Source of the DNA: Phlegmacium glaucopus
Taxonomy: Eukaryota; Basidiomycota; Agaricomycetes; Agaricales; Cortinariaceae
Direction of reading: 5' to 3'
DNA length: 64,000 bases
Assembly (NCBI GenBank): GCA_015039465.1
Contig: MU130696.1
Span: forward strand, 721,281-785,280
The notes beneath the pieces are model-generated. The model was not told where the DNA came from. It did no database searches and saw nothing but the letters and a program-made list of their open reading frames with translations. Below, piece by piece: positions 57,110 through 64,000 of this stretch (position 1 is the first letter of the stretch; each line of letters opens with the position of its first letter). The translations under genes and the position numbers were made by a program.

Positions 57110-57467
57110 TATTGGAATAGCAAACACATCCGAGCTCTGTAGTCTCGGGGATCAACAGGCATCGACACAAATGTGGCCTGGCCACATTTGCCCAGTTCAT
57201 TTAATTACTCTTTTGTTATCCGTTTCTTTTCCATTCCACACCGTCGATAATTACTTAGAGTACACTGCGGTATTTCTAGTATAAATACAGATTTGTTTCA
57301 GTAATTTACCTCAGTCGTTTGGCACGCAAACACTGAGGTAAGATATATTCTACTTACTTTCCTTTACTATCATTTACTTACCAGTTACCTAGATTTCGTA
57401 TCTAGGTATTTACAAATATAGTTGTTTGGCACGCAAACACTGAGATTTCGTATCTAGTTTTCTTACA
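57110..57467 (+). repeat. 5' LTR of the Copia element
   Basis: 358 bp. Contains a TATA-like TATAAATA near 57281. The motif GTTTGGCACGCAAACACTGAG occurs twice, near 57317 and 57423. Confidence 0.9.
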
Positions 57468-57523
57468 GGTTATGGGCCCCGCATAAATAAAAGATATAAC
57501 TTGTCGAAACTCTTGTGCCTACT

Positions 57524-60500
57524 ATGTCTACTGCCACTACTTCGCTTTCTGATTCCCTACCCTTGTCTATCCCAAAACTCGATGCCACTGGTTTGAACTG
57601 GGCTATTTTTTCGGTCCGTTTCCAGGACGCTGTCGAAGCGAAAGGCTTCTGGGGCCATTTTGATGGAACGACCCCGCGTCCTGTTGCTATTTCTGTCACT
57701 GCAGCTGATGGAACAGTAACTAGTACTGATGCAACTGCTGTGGATCAGTGGGATAAAGACGAATGATCTGCCAAATCTCTGCTTACCCAAAGGATCCCCA
57801 ATTCAACCTTGATGCGAGTCTATACCAAACAGACTGTCAAGGAGCGATGGGATGCCATTGTAGCCAAGTATACGGAGAAAGGGGCTTATGCCCAGACGGA
57901 ATTGCGAACCAAATTCTTGGAGTCAAAATATTCATCGAAAACGACCGTTCATGAATTTTTGGATGGCCTACAAGTGGAAAGAGAGAAGTTAGCACCTGTT
58001 GGTGTGGATATTGATGAAAAGGATTACCGTTCCACTATCATTTCATCCCTCCCTTATGCCCTCGCCAATTTCGCATCCTCACAGCTGGCATCTGCAAGGT
58101 TATACGCACCCACAAAAACAATACACCCCGATTCTTTAATTTCCCTGATTGCCGAAGAATCCGACCGCCAAAAAACACAGTGATTGCATTGGCAAGGAAG
58201 CAGATCTAAAGACAATGACAAAGATGAGGCTATGTATGTCAGCCCTGGTTCTTCAAAAGGGAAGAATGACAAAGGCAAAAGGAAGACGCGTGGTCTTTGT
58301 TGGAATTGCGACGAAGAAGGGCACTACAGTAACAAATGTCCAAAGCCGAAAAGAGAGAAGAAGAAGGGGGACTCAGCAAAGGGAAAAGGCAGTGCTAATA
58401 CTGCAGTTCAATCTGATTCGGAAAGCGAAGGGGCCTTCATGATGGAGCCTGACTTGGAATCAATTATGGATGACATCCCTGACCTCCTTTCTGTTACCGA
58501 CTCTTCGGATACCAATGGCGAAGATCTTGATAATCCAGATCCCGAAGATGATGACTGGTTTTCGGAAATGGAGGAGGATGAAATTGATGAGGGGTTAGCG
58601 CTCGTAAATGAAACTACCTCTGGCGATGCACATACCCGAGCCGAAGTCTATGATTCTGGATGCACCACTACCATAACTCCCTATCGCGACGATCTTGATA
58701 ATTTTTCTGAAATTCCGCCTCGTCCATTCTGTGCTGCAAACAAACAAAGTTTTAAAGCAACAGGTATTGGAAAAATGACTATAGACGTACCTAACGGTCT
58801 TGAAACCTCGAAATTGCAACTCACAGAAGTCCTATACTCCCCTGAAGTTGGATATACTCTTGTCTCGGTTGGGAACCTTGATGATCAGGGATTTACCATG
58901 ACTTTCGGAGGTGGGAAATGTGTTATAACTGGACCGGATGGTAAACAGGTTGGAGAAGTCCCAAAAAACTGAAAGGGGCTATACCATGTTGACCATCACC
59001 CTGAAACAGCGAATATAGCATCGGAAGACATCACCTTCGATCGACTTCACTGCCAAATGGGGCATATATCTCCAGAAATCGCTCGAAAACTCGTCCAAAA
59101 TGGCCTAGTAACCGGTATACAACTCGAAACTACAGCTTCTGGAGACCCTTTTTTTTGCGAGTCCTGTATCTATGCGAAGTCAACTCGAAAACCGATCCAG
59201 AAGGTCCGTGGTGGTGAAAGGTCGACCGTATTCGGTGGTGAAATACATTCGGATGTCTGGGGACCTGCTCCTGTGGAATCTAAAGGTGGACGACGTTACT
59301 ACATCACCTTTACAGATGATTGTACCCGATTAACGCACCTGTATCTCCTTCAGAAGAAAGACGAAGCCCCAGAAACCTACAAGCAATATGAGGCCTGGGC
59401 ACAGATGCAGCTAGACGCTCGCATCAAAACTCTTCACTCCGATCGTGGAGGGGAGTATCTAGGAAAGGAATTTATTCTTTACCTAAAGTCCAAAGGAACT
59501 GAGCAAAAACTTACCGTCCATGATACACCCCAACATAATGGAGTTGCCAAGCGCCGAAATCGTACCATTGTAGAACGTATACGTGCCTTGCTACATGGTA
59601 GTGGACTCCCAAAGAACTTATGGGGAGAGGCTGCGCGCCACGTTGTTTGGTTGATGAACCGAACCCCAACAAAAGCCATCCAGGGGAAAACTCCTTTTGA
59701 GGCTGCTTTTGGAAAGAAATCGGACCTGAGCAAAGTCCGTGAGTGGGGCGAGAAAGTGTGGGTGAGACTTGAGACGGGAGATAAGCTGGGTGGAAGAGTG
59801 CGAGAAGGCAGATGGATGGGCGTCGCTGATGAATCCAAGGGCATACGGGTGTATTGGCCAGCCATGAAGAGTGTTACGACCGAGCGAAATGTTTACTACG
59901 ACAAAACAGGCTCATCAGTCTCTCATTTCGAAGGGGAGGAATGGGATGGCTTTGTCGAAACAAAGACTGACTTGCCTTTACCTCAAAAGCAATCACCATC
60001 TCAAATTCCAACCGAAACACCCAATATTGATACCGCTGAACCCTCAAACGACCCGAAATTCATCGAAAATCAATCTGAAACCGATGCTGATCAATCAGAC
60101 GCCGAAACTCACCCAAAACGTGTGCGAAAACCTACCCAACGCGTCAAAGACTTATTAACCGGGAAAGATATTGCTTCAAACTTACCTAAAGGGGCAAAAA
60201 TTGCACCAGGAATCCAATTACCTACTCCAAACGAGCCCGAAAGCGCACTTGCAGGGGAGGAAATCGATTTCTGTGAAGAATATGCATTAGCTGCTGAAAT
60301 AAGCGAAATGGAAGTGCTGGAACCCCAAACGCTGAAAGAAGTTAGATCTCGTCCTGACTGGCTGCTATGGGAAAAGGCAATCAACAAAGAATTAGCGACA
60401 TTAAAAACAGCCGGTACATGGGAACTGGTTGACGCACCTTCTAATGCAAATTTGGTGGGTTCCAAGTGGGTATTCTGGGCCAAAAAGGATGCAGCTGGTC

Positions 60501-61882
60501 ATGTAGTGCGATACAAGGCCCGATTAGTTGCTCAGGGCTTTTCGCAGGTACCAGGTGTCGACTACTTTGATACCTTTGCACCGGTTGCACACTTGGTGTC
60601 TATTCGAGCCGTTCTGGCTATCGCAGCAGTCAAAGACCTCGAAATCCATCAGATCGACATTAAAGGAGCATATTTAAATGGTGTACTTACCTCAGAAGAG
60701 ACGATCCACATGCAACAACCGCCAGGATACCCAGATTTCGAAAGCCCAAGCAAGGTTTGCAGACTCAAAAAGACCCTATATGGACTCAAGCAGTCGGGAA
60801 GGAGATGGTATCAACGGCTAGTTGAAATAATGACGAAGCTAGGTTTTTCGCGATGTGAAGTTGACCAGGCAGTGTTTTATCGGAGGAAAGGAAGGACCTT
60901 GATGATCGTCCTTGTGCACGTTGATGATTGCACGGTCGTGGGAACATCACCTGATCTAATCACGCGATTCAAAATTGAAATCAGAAAGCACGTCAAAATC
61001 ACTGACCTTGGCGAAATACATTGGATCTTAGGTATTGAAATTATTCGAAATCGCGAACAATGAACAATTCACCTCTCCCAACGATCCTATATCGAATCTT
61101 CGCTGCGACATTTTGGTTTTGAAGATGTGAAGCCTGTTTCACTCCCCATGGACACCTCCATCAAATTGACATCTGCTCAATCACCATCAACCATGGAAGA
61201 TATCGCCAAAATGCGAAACGTACCTTATCACGAAGCAGTGGGAACTTTGATGTACGCATCATTAGGTACGAGACCCGATATCACCTATGCCGTCCAAACT
61301 ATTTCGCGTTTCACCAAGAACCCTGGAACTACCCACTGGGAAGCAGTCAAGAAAATCTTTCACTACCTGAAAGGTACGAAAGAATTATGGTTGTCATACG
61401 GAGGACAACAGAAGGAGCTAATTGGATATGCGGACGCTGATGGAAACATGGCCAAAGATCGCCATGCAATCTCCGGGTACACTTTTCTCTTACACGGCGG
61501 TGCCATCTCCTGGAGTACTAAACGACAGGAAATAATCTCACTGTCAACAACGGAAAGCGAGTACATAGCTGCTACATACACATCAAAGGAAGCCCTCTGG
61601 CTTCGTTCTCTCATCACCCAGCTCTTCGACACACCTCTCGAAGCCACTACACTTTTTTCCGACAATCAATCAGCCATTGCGCTCACTAAAGATCATCAAT
61701 ACCACGTGAGAACCAAACATATCAATATTTGATTCCATTTTATCCGCTGGATTGTCAAAAACGGCTCTCTTTGTCTCATTTATTGCCCAACCAACGAAAT
61801 GGTTGCCGACACGCTCACGAAAGCTCTACCATCACCGAAGGTCAAGCATTTCGCAAACAAACTCGGACTCGTATTAGTTTGA
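57524..61882 (+). pseudogene. Copia Gag-Pol polyprotein interrupted by five in-frame TGA codons
   Basis: One continuous frame of about 1452 codons runs from ATG 57524 to TGA 61880-61882. It has no indels but has TGA stops at 57764, 58181, 58970, 61061 and 61730. Order of domains: Gag; zinc knuckle CWNCDEEGHYSNKCP; protease with YDSGCTTTITP; integrase HHCC (HCQMGH...CESC) and DDE core (HSDVWGP, HSDRGGEYLG); reverse transcriptase (LVAQGFSQVPGVDYFDTFAP and VHVDDC in place of YVDD); RNase H (YADADGNMAKDRHAISGYTF). The integrase-before-RT order defines Ty1/Copia. All stops are one transition away from TGG or CGA. As it stands the element cannot make its full polyprotein. Confidence 0.92.
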
Positions 61883-61889
61883 AGGGGAG

Positions 61890-62247
61890 TATTGGAATAG
61901 CAAACACATCCGAGCTCCGTAGTCTCAGGGATCGATGGGCATCGACACAAATGTGGCCCAGCCACATTTGCCCAGTTCATTTAATTACTCTTTTGTTATC
62001 CGTTTCTTTTCCATTCCACACCGTCGATAATTACTTAGAGTACACTGCGGTATTTCTAGTATAAATATGGATTTGTTTCAGTAATTTACCTCAGTCGTTT
62101 GGCAGGCAAACACTGAGGTAAGATATATTCTACTTACTTTCCTTTACTATCATTTACTTACCAGTTACCTAGATTTCGTATCTAGGTATTTACAAATATA
62201 GTTGTTTGGCACGCAAACACTGAGATTTCGTATCTAGTTTTCTTACA
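61890..62247 (+). repeat. 3' LTR of the Copia element
   Basis: 358 bp, differing from the 5' LTR at about ten positions, nearly all transitions, clustered in the first 230 bp. Confidence 0.9.
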
Positions 62248-62406
62248 CTTTAATCATGGAGGGGAAGCGGTCAATAGGTGGCTTGCAGAGAACAAGAGTA
62301 AGACATCAGCGATTTTTGGAATAGAAAGGTCAACCTGTTGGCAAGTGATCTTCACATAACCTTTTTTGTCAAGTCAATGTATAACTGTCTTTCATGCTCT
62401 CATATA

Positions 62407-62592
62407 TGTTGAATATTTTCGAGCATCTGAAAGGCTCTTCCCGATTAGGAATGATTAGTAAGCACAGTAGGATATGAGTAGTAGTGGTACTGTACCGTTT
62501 TACTCACTCGTTTGCAAGGCGCTCGACCCGCGCTGGCCAAACGTGAATCGTATTATCCAATACTTAATCCCTGAGTTCGATAAATTCCAACA
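62407..62592. mobile_element. Small solo-LTR-like insertion (186 bp)
   Basis: Begins TGTTGAAT and ends ATTCCAACA, an imperfect inverted pair with TG...CA ends. The flanks are ATATA (62402-62406 and 62593-62597). Copy B reads straight through this position (near 45541). The ends and 5-bp duplication suit a solo LTR of a small retroelement. No coding content. Confidence 0.65.
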
Positions 62593-62609
62593 ATATAAGC
62601 CATGCCGAT

Positions 62610-63914
62610 GATATGATTTAAATCTGCATAAGCATGGTTTTTGCAATTTTTATCTATTATTTCAGCATAAATATTAATTAATGCACCAATAACTGGTTAA
62701 TACAACTGATAATAAACAAGGGAATCAGAGTTGTCTACCCTACAACTGCTGATTAGACCTATTACTGTGTGACTTAAATGCATATAGTTAATAAGTGTGG
62801 TCAATAGACTATCATTTGTTACACTACAAATTGCATGTCTGGATTAAAACCAATAAATCCATGAATATCCTTATAGACTTGGCACAGGAAAAGTTAAATA
62901 AACAATATTGGGTTAGCAAATGTCATGGGGTGTGATTTTGGAGCAACAGAATATTATTAATAAATATTCAGGGGAAGTTGGTGCCCTAGCAACAGTGGAA
63001 GCAGAATAACCAAGATAGTGGAACCATGTGATTGTGTGGGAATCATGATGATTAAGGATAGGGGGAGTGCTGAACAATCATAAAGATTGTTTCCAGGCAC
63101 AATAGGCACAGTTACCATCAAGAGGGGTGGAAACTACCTAAAATTAGCAACATGGGGCTAAAAATAGAACAACCCCTATGTTTCCAGGAACAATGAGTGC
63201 ACATGGTGCCAGAACCAAAGTAAGGGTACCAGGAACCAGTATATCTATTTTTGGACATTATCTATTTTTAAATATCTCAAATGTATAAAATACCTCCCAG
63301 GGTTTGTAAATAGTCAGAAAATTGGATTCTTTCTTTCCCCCCCTCAATTGCAACCTAGTACAGCTCACTGTCTTAGACATTGAGCAAGAACACTTGTCTT
63401 TGAGTAGTGGACTTGAAAATAAATCAGTTTCTCAGAGTTGTTTGACTTGTTGCAATAATTGTTGAATTGTTGTAAAAGTTGTTGTTGTGTTAAAGTCATA
63501 GCAGAAGCAAGAGGGCTTCTTGTGTATGCAATTGTGTTAAAGTCATAGCAGAAGTTTGAGTCTTCTTGTGTATGCAATTGTGTTGAAGTTGTAACAAAGT
63601 CTTGGACTTTTGTGTACACAAATTGTAAATCAATCAGTAAAGTCTTAGGAATTCTTTGACTGATTGTTGGTGCAAGCCATAAATTGCAAAACCACTTAAA
63701 AGTTTGATCATCCTTCAATTGATCCAAATTATTGTTGTTGTTGTGTGTATTAGTTGAAGTGAAATTCAAAGTCTTGGAAAGGTTATACTTTCTAGAAAAC
63801 CCAACTTGCATTATTAAGATTGTATAAAGTATTGATTGAGTTACTGTTTTGAGTAGAGATTTTTATAATCTTGAAAATACACCTTTTCTCAACAACCTCT
63901 GTGCAGTTACATCA
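62610..63914. mobile_element. Probable solo LTR (about 1.3 kb)
   Basis: The insertion is delimited by CCGAT on both sides (62605-62609 and 63915-63919). Copy B has a single CCGAT at the same point. The ends GATATGAT...TTACATCA could be trimmed by a base or two. It is AT-rich, with a TATA-like stretch near 63285 and an imperfect ~60-bp tandem repeat at 63485-63600. The open frame at 63365-63811 (minus) is low-complexity and not a recognised protein. Size and lack of genes suggest a Gypsy-type solo LTR. Confidence 0.6.
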
Positions 63915-64000
63915 CCGATCACCCAACCCATACGTGAGCATCAGTCGTTCGTAAATTCCTGGACCCTTGTCTGGATCTAGCTCCAGCTGATGATAGTGAG
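63915..64000 (+). other. Continuation of duplicated unit C beyond the window
   Basis: Matches the copy B sequence near 45565-45648 (CGTGAGcaTCAGTCGTTCGT, GCTCCAGCTGATGATAGTGAG). A third NACHT copy may therefore follow to the right of the window. Confidence 0.6.

Larger units (their letters stand above)
57110..62247 (+). mobile_element. Complete Ty1/Copia LTR retrotransposon (5138 bp)
   Basis: Two 358-bp LTRs (57110-57467 and 61890-62247) start TATTGGAATAGC and end TTTCTTACA. The target duplication is CTTTA (57105-57109 and 62248-62252). The presumed primer site GGTTATGGGCCCC follows the 5' LTR directly; it resembles the anticodon-stem half of initiator tRNA, as used by copia. A purine tract GAAGGGGAG precedes the 3' LTR. 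About ten LTR differences by eye suggest an insertion that is not recent. The element sits in the copy C gene-X fragment, to the right of the hAT-like element. Confidence 0.93.

Noticed and set aside
57260..57450. CRISPR-like direct repeats in the LTR
   Set aside because: There are only two copies of GTTTGGCACGCAAACACTGAG per LTR, in a eukaryotic retroelement.
62480..62560. tRNA-like or RNA-gene sequence
   Set aside because: A GC-rich stretch lies inside the 186-bp insertion, but no cloverleaf or A/B box could be drawn.
63365..63811. 148-codon minus-strand frame as a gene
   Set aside because: The text is Asn/Gln/Thr-rich from AT-rich tandem repeats inside a probable LTR, with no domain.

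Overview
The window is nuclear DNA of a filamentous basidiomycete, most likely an Agaricomycete. Genes on both strands are cut by many introns of about 50 nt with GT-AG (occasionally GC-AG) borders. The set of housekeeping proteins is fungal (GIG1/DUF3605, CET1-type RNA triphosphatase, RanGAP, SEN54, VDAC, COX20). NACHT genes with the Agaricomycete-style short N-terminus and a Copia element support the assignment. Exon structures were worked out by hand from frames, splice borders and phase arithmetic; product names come from remembered family motifs, not from searches.

Bases 1-28,800 are a dense conserved region. In order: 3' end of a HAK-type K+ transporter (+), RanGAP (+), a SAC3-domain protein (-), a Zn transporter of the CDF family with two micro-exons (+), a GIG1/DUF3605 protein (+), COX20 (+), a small Cdc25/rhodanese phosphatase (-), an aquaglyceroporin (-), a GCFC/PAXBP1 splicing factor (-) divergent from a Rad60/Esc2-like SUMO-like protein (+), mRNA 5'-triphosphatase (-), VDAC (-), a large protein kinase (+) and SEN54 (+).

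Bases 29,000-64,000 are an accessory region built by duplication and transposition. An intact gene of unknown function ('gene X', 29035-31319) and an intact NACHT gene (copy A, 32621-35392) form the founder unit. A second unit joins a degenerate proline-rich block, a CrtC/AttH-like + geranylgeranyl-diphosphate-synthase gene, a 3' fragment of gene X, and NACHT copy B (47070-49764). It recurs in direct orientation about 11.06 kb further on (51.4 kb to the window end), where the synthase half carries a one-base frameshift.

The notable find is that the CrtC-like and synthase ORFs are separated by only 52 nt that read as a phase-0 intron. The locus therefore probably encodes one fused hydratase/cyclase-like plus prenyltransferase enzyme.

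Mobile DNA fills the rest. A 3.5-kb fold-back element has ~590-bp inverted repeats and a 6-bp target duplication. Three hAT-like non-autonomous elements each have 8-bp duplications and an interior built from its own short motif. A complete Copia element carries five in-frame TGA stops and no indels. Two solo-LTR-like insertions lie near the right end. An APH-family pseudogene sits at 39.2-40.1 kb.
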